Shown: positions 1-8,022 of the stretch, one piece after another
How the letters are laid out: every line of letters begins with the position of its first letter
How positions within the stretch are numbered: the stretch's first letter is position 1
NCBI GenBank assembly: GCA_900548745.1
Contig: URLQ01000013.1
Span: forward strand, 1 to 31,957
From: an uncultured Prevotella sp.
Lineage (GTDB): Bacteria; Bacteroidota; Bacteroidia; Bacteroidales; Bacteroidaceae
Length of the DNA: 31,957 nt
Reading direction: 5' to 3'
Translations under genes and position numbers: made by a program
The notes under the pieces: generated by a model
The model's database searches: none
What the model was told of the DNA's origin: nothing
What the model saw: the letters and a program-made list of their open reading frames with translations, nothing else

Positions 1-23
1 AATGTTTTTCCTGTTTATCGCTG

Positions 24-143
24 TATATATTTTCCGATTGGCACATCGTGCCAATGCTTAAAATTCAGATAAAGCCGTAGAGAGCTTGCTCGCTTAAGGC
101 TTTGTCTGAATTTTAAGCAAGCCGTAGGCTCGGAAAATATATA
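24..143. repeat. Nested palindromic element
   Basis: Three inverted repeats are nested here. The outer arms are 24-37 (tatatattttccga) and its complement at 130-143. Inside is a compact hairpin at 37-55 (ATTGGCAC, 3-base loop, GTGCCAAT). A longer pair is 56-76 and 98-118, with GCTTAAAATTCAG and CTGAATTTTAAGC at its ends. The loop at 77-91 reads GTAGAGAGCTTGCTC, and the same 15 bases occur on the minus strand at 20142-20128. No gene is seen in 1-343. A minus-strand reading frame at 113-478 is open but matches nothing I know and is mostly repeat. Confidence 0.75.
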
Positions 144-343
144 CGGTGTTTTAAATGTTTTTGTATAAGCGTTGGACAGAATCTCCTGTTTACATCACTC
201 CAAATAAAGGATGAGCCTGTTTTGATACGTAAATCAGAAAGTTCAGTGCTTGATATATGCATGCCACACCCTGACATGCTTCTGCATAAATAACCAATTT
301 GGCTGTATAAATAAACGGTTTGTTCCACACGTCTGTATAGTCC

Positions 344-566
344 GATTATGGCAATCACGTCAAGCCCCTGTAAACACGTGATTTTGTCATCATTTAGAAA
401 TTCGGTAACTTTCCCATAGAAAGTCCGTAACTTTCTCATAGAAATTCGGTAACTTTCTATTTGAAGTTGATTGGACATCTATTTCAGCTTGCTTCAACAA
501 GCCTCCAAATCTATATCCTTATTATGTCCCCAACATACGCGTTGTAATTGTATAAAAATACAATAT
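344..566. repeat. Structured interspersed repeat, copy 1
   Basis: This copy is almost identical to 5003-5233. It has three parts. A hairpin lies at the left end (AATCACGT at 353-360 with ACGTGATT at 376-383). Three tandem 22-bp units follow at 395-416, 417-438 and 439-460, each nearly palindromic (AGAAAGT-5 bases-ACTTTCT in the middle one). A right-end hairpin (ATTGTAT, 4 bases, ATACAAT) lies near 547-564. The right boundary falls just where the regulator remnant at 522-941 loses its family-like sequence, which suggests an insertion or recombination junction. Confidence 0.8.
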
Positions 567-941
567 CGGTAATAGACCTGTTATCTTTCTAACTTGACGT
601 TCACTGATATTCAATCGTTTAGAAAGTTCTGCTCTTGAAATTGACGGAGTTTCTTTTATTGTTTCTAATAGTCTTTCTTCGTCCGTTGGAACGCGTTGGA
701 ACGCGTTGGAGCGCCCTTGGATCATCATTGGAACACTACCTTCGTTGTATGCTCGCCAAATGACAACCCTAAAATCTTCTTCCTGATAGAACTCCGGTGT
801 CTTCAGTCCATATTCACGGCATTTGTTAATGATATCCTCTGTACCGGTTCCAACCTTCTCAATATATCCATTCCAATACATTGGGTCTGCAAGTAGAGGA
901 TTGGCAGGTAACGACTTGTGTGGTCCATGCAGCTTTTGCAC
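522..941 (-). pseudogene. Remnant of ATP-binding/HTH transcriptional regulator (AlbA_2/RecG-like C-terminal part)
   Basis: The reading frame resembles the C-terminal part of the Bacteroidetes ATP-binding proteins with a putative DNA-binding AlbA_2 domain. Typical segments are the HGPHKSLPANPLLADPMYWNG stretch, the GTGTEDII motif, and a winged-helix segment (about residues 90-120) with ISRAELSKRLNISERQVRKI. The expected N-terminal AlbA_2 domain and most of the ATP-binding region are absent, and a stop codon lies shortly upstream in frame. The HTH also ends abnormally: after QVRKI the sequence runs into the 344-566 repeat. The gene is therefore cut at both ends and is probably not functional. 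The open frame starts at a GTG that is unlikely to be a real start. Family assignment is from recognised motifs only. Confidence 0.6.
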
Positions 942-1089
942 AGTTAGTCCGTAAATTTTTTCCTGACTTCGTCATCGTGTCAATCCCCATCAAAGAGATT
1001 GGCTATTTTCTGATACCTCGACATCAGAATAGTTTGCGTATAAACCTACTTGTCAAGAACAACACGGTTAGGTAATCGGAAAAGCAAGT

Positions 1090-1128
1090 CGGTCGGCAAG
1101 CCACTCCCCTCGAAGCACTTGCCGACCG
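1090..1128 (-). terminator. Hairpin terminator of the surface-protein operon
   Basis: CGGTCGGCAAG at 1090-1100 pairs perfectly with CTTGCCGACCG at 1118-1128 across a 17-base loop. It lies about 30 bases past the stop of the 68-residue gene. On the minus strand it is followed shortly by a short T run (TTTTCC), so it probably ends the minus-strand transcript. Confidence 0.6.
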
Positions 1129-1160
1129 CCTTTATACTTTGCAGTCTATAAATTCAGACT

Positions 1161-1367
1161 TTATTCGTTTTCCTCTTCTTCTAAATCGTCCCAAGAGAGA
1201 TCCCAAAGAGATTCGTTGTGGCGCTTTGAACGAGCAGTGCCAGCATCGGCTTGACCTGCGTTATCACCAAGGTTTCCTGTGGTTCCTGACGCGTCCAGAG
1301 AACCAGCCATCATAACAGAAGACTCTACATCCAGATTATTGATACTTGGTTTGATGTATTCTTTCAT
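1161..1367 (-). CDS. Small acidic protein, Prevotella-type short hypothetical
   Basis: This 68-residue protein has a basic start (MKEYIKPSI), a short hydrophobic patch with MMAGS at residues 19-23, a Gly/Ala/Asp-rich middle and a strongly acidic tail (WDLSWDDLEEEENE). It has no signal peptide or membrane helix. The layout (KPSI near the start, an M-A-G-S step, an Arg/Lys pair, then Trp-Asp-acidic end) resembles short hypothetical proteins common in Prevotella, whose function I do not know. It starts 16 bases after the stop of the large surface protein, with purine-rich AAGGAAAGG upstream, so the two are very probably co-transcribed. The middle could be a cleavage or leader site, but nothing here proves it. 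Confidence 0.6.
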   Translation of the reverse strand: MKEYIKPSINNLDVESSVMMAGSLDASGTTGNLGDNAGQADAGTARSKRHNESLWDLSWDDLEEEENE

Positions 1368-1383
1368 ATTTATTTTCCTTTCC

Positions 1384-4300
1384 TTATTTCACTATAAATT
1401 TTCTTCCATTTACTACATAAACACCCTTCTTCAGACTCTTAACATCGTTGCCGACATACTGTCCGTTGAGGTTGTAGACCTTACCATAAACCACTGCGCT
1501 ACCGTTCAGAGTTGAAATATAGTTGGTCTCGCCATCAATGTTGATACCCATCTTTGAACCAGACTCTCCTGAAGGAGCTACGAAATAACCGCGGAGTGCC
1601 TTCATAATCTTACCTGTTTCTGTTGGGATATAGAACTTGTTATCGGCTCCGAGGAAGAGGTTGGTACCATCGGTCTTAAGCTCTGTTGAACCCAATGTAG
1701 CAATAAACTCATATCCGTTTACACCATCTTTCAAATTATCGCCCTCAGAAAGTGTAACACTATTGAAAATCGGAGTAGTAATGTCTACTGAAGGTTTCAC
1801 AAGATAAGCATGTCCCGCTTTGAGTTCTGTTGTTGCTTCAAACTCCATAATTGAACCATTCATAGATTTGTATTTACGGATTTCAGCCCCTGATAAAGCC
1901 GTAGAATTTACATCCTTAACATCAAACGGAACACTAAAGGTATACCAACCTCCATCAGCTATTAATGTGCGATTAAGCTTTGCATTAACAACTTTATTAC
2001 TATTTTTAATTATAAGATTCAACATGTCATCCTGAGTAGCATTTTCATCTACTACAACCTCTGGACATTTTGCATAACTAACAGTTATTGTCTTAAACTT
2101 GTTTGTTCCGTTAACATACAAATCTATACTACTTGCTGTTCCTTCCCAAACATTACCATTTAATGTTCCAGGTGTACAATAAAAAGTATTATTTTCATTG
2201 TTGTCAAATTCAATCTTAGTCATATAATAACCAGCAGCAACACTTATATTAAGCTGTGAGCCTTTATATACTCTGAAGCTATCATCATAGAAAGCGGTTT
2301 TATTCTGAGTACCGTTTTTCACGTGAGTAATAGTAACATCTTCTGATGTGAATATTGCTCCTACAGGAACTTGGGCTATGCCATATCCATACTTGTTATT
2401 AACAAAGTCGAACGTCACTTCCAACTTGTTAGGGTCTGTAACTATCACATCAAAAGTATTTGAGGAAGCAGCATAGTCTACATTACCTGCAAAAGATGCG
2501 GTGATTGTAGATGTTCCTTCCTTATTTCCTACAATTTCTCCTGTAGTCTCATCAACAATAACATTATCGTTTGAAGCTGAATATATAACCTTTACTCCTT
2601 CCACTTCAACATCATTAGCCTTTACTACAGCCTTAACAAATATATTATCATTGATATTTACACTATTAGCTGTTGATGTAAACTCAACTGTTGTGGCTGT
2701 CTTTACCTTTTCTTTATAGATGAGAGTGAATGTTGCAGACAGGTTTTCGTAAGCAGTATTGGAACCGAAGTATGTAGCTTTGATATCAGCTGTACCCGGG
2801 GTAATGAAATCAATTTTGCATATTGCCGGGTCTTCAATTTTTGCAACATCTTTATTAAGTGATTCGTAATATATGTCATTTTCAGCTAAAGTAACAGGAT
2901 TTCCTTCAGCATCAAGCAGTGTCAGCGTTGGTGCTGTGAATTCATTCTCCTTGCCCTGCATAACAGTTACGCTTTCCTCTGAGAAAGAAAGTGTTGGCTT
3001 TTTTACAGTAGGTTCAAGAGTTACAATGATTTTGGATACTCTAACTTGTTCTGAATGGGTAAAAGTAATTTCTGTAGCAGAGCCTGTCCATATATCTTTT
3101 GTTTCGTTGAGTACTCCGGTGGTACAGCTTTTGAATTTACTTTGTTGTGTGTATTCAAACTGAATTTTGCATATTTTGCCATCAGAAGATACGACTTTTA
3201 CAGGGCTAGAGCTGTAGAAACGATATTCGGGCTGTGTATTTAAATTACCACTCGAAGTAGATACTCTTATATTTCCTTTTTCTACAGAGGTGCTTGTGGT
3301 TCTATCTGTTCCTGCGACGAAAATGATTTCTTTTTTGTTCGGATCAACAACAGTCAATTTATATGTGTCATATGACATTGCGTAGACATCATCACCTTCG
3401 TATGTAGCTGTAATGTCTGTTGTTCCGCTTGATTTTATGGTTACGTTTCCACTTTCGTCAACGGTTGCTACTTCCTGGTTTGAACTTTTGTATGAATATG
3501 TCTTGCCTGTCAAGGTTTCTTCGCCAGCAGTTAAGGTTAGTGTAGGCAAAGTGAATGCTTCTCCGATATTTATAGAACCGGATGGCTCTGCAAATTTAAG
3601 AGTAGTTGCAGTCTTCTGCTTTTCTACGTTCTTTACTTTATATGTGAGCTTGTTTGAGTTGGCGTAGCCACTTCCTGCTGTGGCAACGAACTGGGCGGAG
3701 ATGGTTGCCTCAGTGTCGTATAAAGTTTTGCCTACGAATGAAAGTGCACCAGTAGTTTTGTCTACGTCAACCACATTTGTGTTGCTGCTTGTATATTCGA
3801 TTGCACCCTTGCCTGTAGCCTCACTTGTTGACAGTGTTACTGTGGGCTGTGTATAGTCGCTTGGGGCTACACCCTCGGTAAAGGTGTAAGTCTTGGTGGC
3901 ATCGAAGTCGGTGTTGAATGCAATAGTGGTTGGAGTGCCAGTAGATGCTTTCTTGTATAATTGTATTGGTTTTAGATTACTAGTAACACCATAGCAACTG
4001 AATAAGGAGTTGCTACTATTATATTTAATTATATTTCTTTTGTTCTCACCCTGAAATTTAATAGTGGCAACACCTTTACTGATAGTTATTGTTGCTTTTG
4101 CATTACTATTAGTTTTATCTTCTGTAGTTTCCAAATAGTTATTACTTGAACTTGCAGCATATAAATACATTTTGTCAAGCATAAATAACCAGCTATCACC
4201 CTGTTTTACAAGTGTCAGTGCGGTTAAACCAGCGACGTTCTTAAAAGAATTATCAGAAATCGTCACTTTAACCTTTCCGAAATTGTGCGCTTTTTTTATG

Positions 4301-4459
4301 CCTAAAGCGGCTTGGTTTTCTTCATTCACAAAAGTTACTTCATCACCGTCTTCTAGATCATTTACATCAGTAACTTTTACCCAAGTCTGTGAATACCCCC
4401 CCCACGCACCATACGGTGCTTAACAGGAGCACTAAAATAAATCGTAAATAATGTTTCAT
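1384..4459 (-). CDS. Large Ig-like repeat surface protein with T9SS-like tail, frame broken at a poly-G tract (OFF)
   Basis: The uninterrupted frame (1384-4329, 981 residues from a GTG) has no signal peptide. Another frame supplies one: an ATG at 4457-4459 begins MKHYLRFILVLLLSTVW, a classic signal peptide, and runs into eight G (4396-4403). The mature part, starting YSQTWVKVTDV, is one base out of frame. With seven G the two join into 1024 residues, because 3076 minus 1 is divisible by three. The body holds several bacterial Ig-like (Big_2-type) segments with recurring KTATT...VDPNK units. The last 35 residues (VYNLNGQYV...KKGVYVVNGRKFIVK) resemble the Por/T9SS C-terminal sorting domain. Expected role is a secreted or surface-attached adhesin-like protein; the ligand is unknown. 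A homopolymer sequencing error is the main alternative to true phase variation. Confidence 0.75.
4396..4403 (-). repeat. G8 homopolymer at signal-peptide junction (phase-variation tract)
   Basis: Eight C on the plus strand (eight G in the coding sense) sit directly after the signal-peptide codons TGG TGC GT. Tract lengths of 4, 7 or 10 put the signal peptide in frame with the 981-residue body. At length 8 translation ends at a TGA about 11 codons later. Position, base and effect fit slipped-strand switching of a surface gene. Confidence 0.7.
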
Positions 4460-4680
4460 AAACTAAGAAATTTTTAGAATTAATATAATGTTTAATATTT
4501 TAAGAATCAGTGATAGCCGTATGTGGGATTCCTTGAATTCCGCAAATGCGGCATCTGTCGTTTTTGTAATGTCCCCAATTGGGATGTAGACACGTATTTT
4601 TGCTGCGAAGTTAGCCGTTTGATATTACACTCTCATTACGAAAGCATTAAATAACACATATTTAATATATGTTACAACTG

Positions 4681-4688
4681 CAAAAGTA
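4681..4688 (-). promoter_or_regulatory. Bacteroidetes -7 box for the surface-protein operon
   Basis: On the minus strand this reads TACTTTTG followed by CAG, matching the Bacteroidetes -7 consensus TAnnTTTG. It lies about 220 bases upstream of the ATG at 4459, leaving a long leader. No good TTTG -33 box was found, so the call rests on one element. Confidence 0.4.
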
Positions 4689-5002
4689 CAAAGATTTAAT
4701 CTAAGTATGCCTATATTTAACAGTACAGCCCCGCAATATAACAAGGTTTAACACACAATACACAGAAACACGAAAAACTCCCCCAACCACCCACCCAGAC
4801 GGACAATCTGCCCCTAAAAAAAAGAATAAATTCTCTCTTCTCTCGCTTAATCGGATTTTTAGGGGGAGATAGAGGGGGCGGTAATTTCAAAGATACAAAG
4901 CTCTACATTATGGATTAAACAACATAAGCAAGCGACAAGAATGCATAAATAAACACGTAACCTGTATAAATATCCAGTTGATATAGTACGTCAATACACG
5001 TT

Positions 5003-5233
5003 GATTATGATAATCACGTCAAGCCCCTGTAAACATGTAATTTTGTCATCATTTAGAAATTCGGTAACTTTCCCATAGAAAGTCCGTAACTTTCTCATAG
5101 AAATTCGGTAACTTTCTATTTGAAGTTGATTGGACATCTATTTCAGCTTGCTTCAACAAGCCTCCAAATCTATGTCTATCTCCCACTTTTATGTCCCCAA
5201 CATGCACATTGTAATTGTATAAAAATACAATAT
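5003..5233. repeat. Structured interspersed repeat, copy 2
   Basis: Same orientation and nearly the same sequence as 344-566, including three 22-bp units at 5054-5075, 5076-5097 and 5098-5119 and the right-end ATTGTAT/ATACAAT hairpin. The left-end hairpin is damaged (ACATGTAATT instead of ACACGTGATT). The two copies bracket the regulator remnant and the surface-protein operon. Confidence 0.8.
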
Positions 5234-5309
5234 CTTAAAATGAGATAGGCAGCATCTCGGTAATCAAAATGAAATAAATAGGTTTTAAATTTGCAATTCT
5301 AATCTTTGC

Positions 5310-5353
5310 AAATTCGCTACGCCTACAGATACAGGCGTTTTTTTAGCGAATTT
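5310..5353. terminator. Hairpin with T run
   Basis: The outer arms AAATTCGCTA (5310-5319) and TAGCGAATTT (5344-5353) enclose an inner hairpin CGCCT-8 bases-AGGCG followed by seven T. The inner part looks like an intrinsic terminator read on the plus strand, and the outer arms could give an alternative fold. It sits about 150 bases before the restriction gene, with no plus-strand gene upstream that it would end. Confidence 0.45.
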
Positions 5354-5506
5354 GGTTCTAATATCATGACATAATAGCGATTCAAATGAGAAAAACAATA
5401 TTTTTATCATAAGATTGTCATTTTATTTGTAATAACATTGTGTTTTCTTCGTTTATTTTAATATCTTAGCATCTGAAAATATTGAGAGTTATAATCTTGT
5501 TGAAAT

Positions 5507-6475
5507 ATGGCACGTAAATCAAATTATATAATAAATAGAAAAAATACGGAATTATGGAAAGAGGATACGCAGAAATCTGTTTCTCTTTACAATGACTGGT
5601 TCCAGGATTTCGCTCCTGTTACTTATACAAAAGAGCGTAAGTGTGCAATGGAGCAAGTAGAATTGGCAATTAGTCAAACCGACAATTTCCATTTTACAGC
5701 AACACACCTGAAAGAGCATCCGGAATTCATTACCATTCTGCGAATGGCAACGACTCCGCCTATTGCACGTGACAGGCTTATTGGATTTTCTGGTATCAAA
5801 ACTTCTTTTATAAAGAATATGGAAGAAGGACGCTTGCCGCAAAGAATGTCTGATGAAGAAAAAGAGGAAAGCTTAAGTAGAATTGCCCATGTGCTGAATA
5901 AATTACTTGATATAGAATTGTTTCCTTGGATTCATAAAGGCAATGCCCCAACTGCGGAAGAACTTAAAATAGCAGAATGTATTGTAGCTGACAGATTATG
6001 TGGAACATTATCAGACCCGATAATACGAAATGAACAAGAAAAGAGACAACTGAAAGTCATCAGCGATTTTCTTGTTTCAGAAGGATATACTTTTGTGGAT
6101 TCTAAAAATGTCGTTTTATTTTCCGAAATGAAGCAAGGTACATTCACTTTTCATCTTAATGTGCCTGTTAAGATGAATCGCCTTGGTGTGAATATGCCTG
6201 TTGATGTTGTAATAAAGCGAAAGGGATGTTCCGAAGAAACATTGCCTCTTCTTGTAGAATGCAAATCGGCAGGAGATTTCACCAATACCAATAAGCGTAG
6301 AAAGGAAGAGGCACAAAAGATAGAACAATTAAAAAACACATATGGGAACGATGTTGACTTTGTTCTTTTCTTATGTGGCTATTTTGATAGCGGCTACCTC
6401 GGCTACGAAGCAGCCGAAGGAATTGATTGGATATGGGAACATAGAGTAACAGACTTTAAAAAGGCAGGAGTATGA
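5507..6475 (+). CDS. XamI family type II restriction endonuclease
   Basis: The 322-residue protein matches the XamI restriction endonuclease family along its length. Recognisable stretches are LYNDWFQDFAP near residue 30, ARDRLIGFSG near 87, ADRLCGTLSDPIIRN near 162, and FLCGYFDSGYLGYEAAEGI near 288. A PD-(D/E)XK nuclease centre is visible: Asp in MPVDVV (about 233) and ECK at 251-253, followed by SAGDFTNTNKRRKEE. XamI itself cuts GTCGAC, so that is the expected but unproven target. The stop overlaps the methyltransferase start by four bases (ATGA), so the pair is one operon. No controller (C) protein gene is seen. Base composition is AT-richer than the genes after 8000, which fits horizontal transfer. 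Confidence 0.85.
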   Translation: MARKSNYIINRKNTELWKEDTQKSVSLYNDWFQDFAPVTYTKERKCAMEQVELAISQTDNFHFTATHLKEHPEFITILRMATTPPIARDRLIGFSGIKTSFIKNMEEGRLPQRMSDEEKEESLSRIAHVLNKLLDIELFPWIHKGNAPTAEELKIAECIVADRLCGTLSDPIIRNEQEKRQLKVISDFLVSEGYTFVDSKNVVLFSEMKQGTFTFHLNVPVKMNRLGVNMPVDVVIKRKGCSEETLPLLVECKSAGDFTNTNKRRKEEAQKIEQLKNTYGNDVDFVLFLCGYFDSGYLGYEAAEGIDWIWEHRVTDFKKAGV

Positions 6476-8022
6476 ACTTTGATACAGTTTATTATAACAT
6501 TGAGCGTGGCAGATTACAAAAAGCACTGGATGCGCAAAAGACTTCAAAAGAGCGTAATATGAAGGGGCAATTTGCCACTCCATATCCGCTGGCATACAGT
6601 ATAATGAAAAAAGCGAAAACCCTCTGCCATAAAAAAACAGTAAGTTTCATTGAACCGTCAATAGGCTTGGGCGTATTTTATGCTGCATTCCGCAGCGTGT
6701 TTAAAAATACTGCTGGTCAAGCGTTAGGATTTGAAATAGACAGCCATTATTACAATCCAGCCCGAGAGCTTTGGACAAAAGAGAACTTGGAACTAAGAAA
6801 CGTTGATTTCTTGAAAGAAAGGACAAATGGGGAACGTTTCGATTTGCTTGTAGCCAATCCTCCATATGTAAGACATCACCACATTGACGGTGAAAAGAAG
6901 AAAGAACTTCAAAAAGAAGTATTACAAAATACAGGAATTAAAATTTCCGGATTGGCAGGACTGTATTGCTATTTTCTTATTCTTTCGGAGAAATGGTTGG
7001 CAGACGGTGCTTTGTCTTGTTGGTTAATACCATCGGAGTTCTTAGATGTGAATTACGGAAAGGCTATAAAACAATATCTGCTCGAATGTGTAGACCTCTT
7101 ATGCATTCATAAGTTCAAGGCTGATGATGTGCAATTTAATGATGCGCTTGTCAGTTCTACAATAGTTTTCTTCAGAAAGGGCAAACCGTCAGAAAAAGAC
7201 ATAGAGTTTTCATGTGGAGAAGATGTGAATACCCCTTCAAAAAAAATGATGGTAGAAAGAAAACACTTAACGGCATCTGGCAAATGGTCTAACTTATTTG
7301 TTGAAAAGACAACAGCCTTTTCAAGTAATGATGATTGTAAGTTAGGAAACTTTTTCACAGTAAAGCGTGGAATTGCAACAGGAGGCAACGATTTCTTTAT
7401 AGTGGATACGGATACTATAGAGAAATACGATATACCGTCAAGGTTCCTCAGACCTGTGCTTCCAAGTCCAAGGTATCTGAAAGAAGATATTATATCGTCT
7501 GACAATGAAGGAAATGTAGCATTGGCACAAAAACAGTATTTATTCACATGTAATTTGCCGGGAGATGTTCTGAAAGAAAAATATCCAAAAGTATGGGAGT
7601 ATATACAAGAAGGGATAAAACGTGGAGTAAATAAAGGTTACATATGTAGCCATCGCCAATTGTGGTATTTCTGCGAAGACAGAAAACCTGCGCCTTTTGT
7701 AATTCCTTATATGGGACGTGGTGACTCTTCAAAGAAGATGTTTCGTTTCATACTTAACAAAACAAAAGCAATCACGACCAACGTATATTTGCTTCTGTAC
7801 CCCAAAGACAATTATTCAAAACCTCTGACAGACACAAATTTATTGATTGAGGTATGGAAGACATTGAATGGGGTCACATGTGAACAGTTTACAATTAATG
7901 GTCGTGAATATGGAGGTGGATTGCACAAGTTGGAACCTAAAGAACTGCTCAATATAAAGGTGCCGGCTCTTTCTTCTTTATTGCTACCAAAACAGTGTGA
8001 TTATGAGCTTTCTTTGTTCTGA
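6472..8022 (+). CDS. Type II DNA adenine-N6 methyltransferase partner of the XamI-type enzyme
   Basis: The 516-residue protein is an Eco57I/TaqI-like class I SAM-dependent methyltransferase. Motif I (EPSIGLG, residues 61-67) binds S-adenosylmethionine, and NPPY at 129-132 is the catalytic motif of N6-adenine methylation. Residues from about 280 onward should form the target-recognition domain, ending with a TaqI_C-like segment (NGREYGGGLHKLEPKEL). It protects host DNA from the endonuclease encoded just before it. Start is the ATG at 6472, inside the stop of the endonuclease gene. The 3' end overlaps the following lipoprotein gene by 20 bases. The gene is full length with no visible damage. 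Confidence 0.88.
   Translation: MNFDTVYYNIERGRLQKALDAQKTSKERNMKGQFATPYPLAYSIMKKAKTLCHKKTVSFIEPSIGLGVFYAAFRSVFKNTAGQALGFEIDSHYYNPARELWTKENLELRNVDFLKERTNGERFDLLVANPPYVRHHHIDGEKKKELQKEVLQNTGIKISGLAGLYCYFLILSEKWLADGALSCWLIPSEFLDVNYGKAIKQYLLECVDLLCIHKFKADDVQFNDALVSSTIVFFRKGKPSEKDIEFSCGEDVNTPSKKMMVERKHLTASGKWSNLFVEKTTAFSSNDDCKLGNFFTVKRGIATGGNDFFIVDTDTIEKYDIPSRFLRPVLPSPRYLKEDIISSDNEGNVALAQKQYLFTCNLPGDVLKEKYPKVWEYIQEGIKRGVNKGYICSHRQLWYFCEDRKPAPFVIPYMGRGDSSKKMFRFILNKTKAITTNVYLLLYPKDNYSKPLTDTNLLIEVWKTLNGVTCEQFTINGREYGGGLHKLEPKELLNIKVPALSSLLLPKQCDYELSLF

Larger units (their letters stand above)
4460..5506. other. Gene-free, repeat-rich intergenic region
   Basis: I see no coding region here. Contents in order: the leader of the surface-protein operon with small hairpins (CCGCA-AA-TGCGG; a CCCAATTGGG palindrome; ACATAT...ATATGT), a minus-strand promoter box at 4681-4688, an inverted pair CCCCTAAAAA (4811-4820) with TTTTTAGGGG (4856-4865), repeat copy 2 at 5003-5233, a terminator-like hairpin at 5310-5353, and the upstream region of the restriction gene, where I could not fix a promoter. 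Confidence 0.7.

Noticed and set aside
395..460. CRISPR-like array.
   Set aside because: The 22-bp units are head-to-tail with no spacers, and no cas genes are present.
113..478. Minus-strand open frame of 121 codons.
   Set aside because: It is mostly the translated 22-bp repeat and palindromic arms, has no family resemblance, and similar frames arise from the other repeat copies.
982..1024. Minus-strand peptide MSRYQKIANLFDGD, then a stop, then HDDEVRKKF, resembling a FecR anti-sigma factor start.
   Set aside because: Only about 25 residues with an internal stop; too short to call a FecR fragment.
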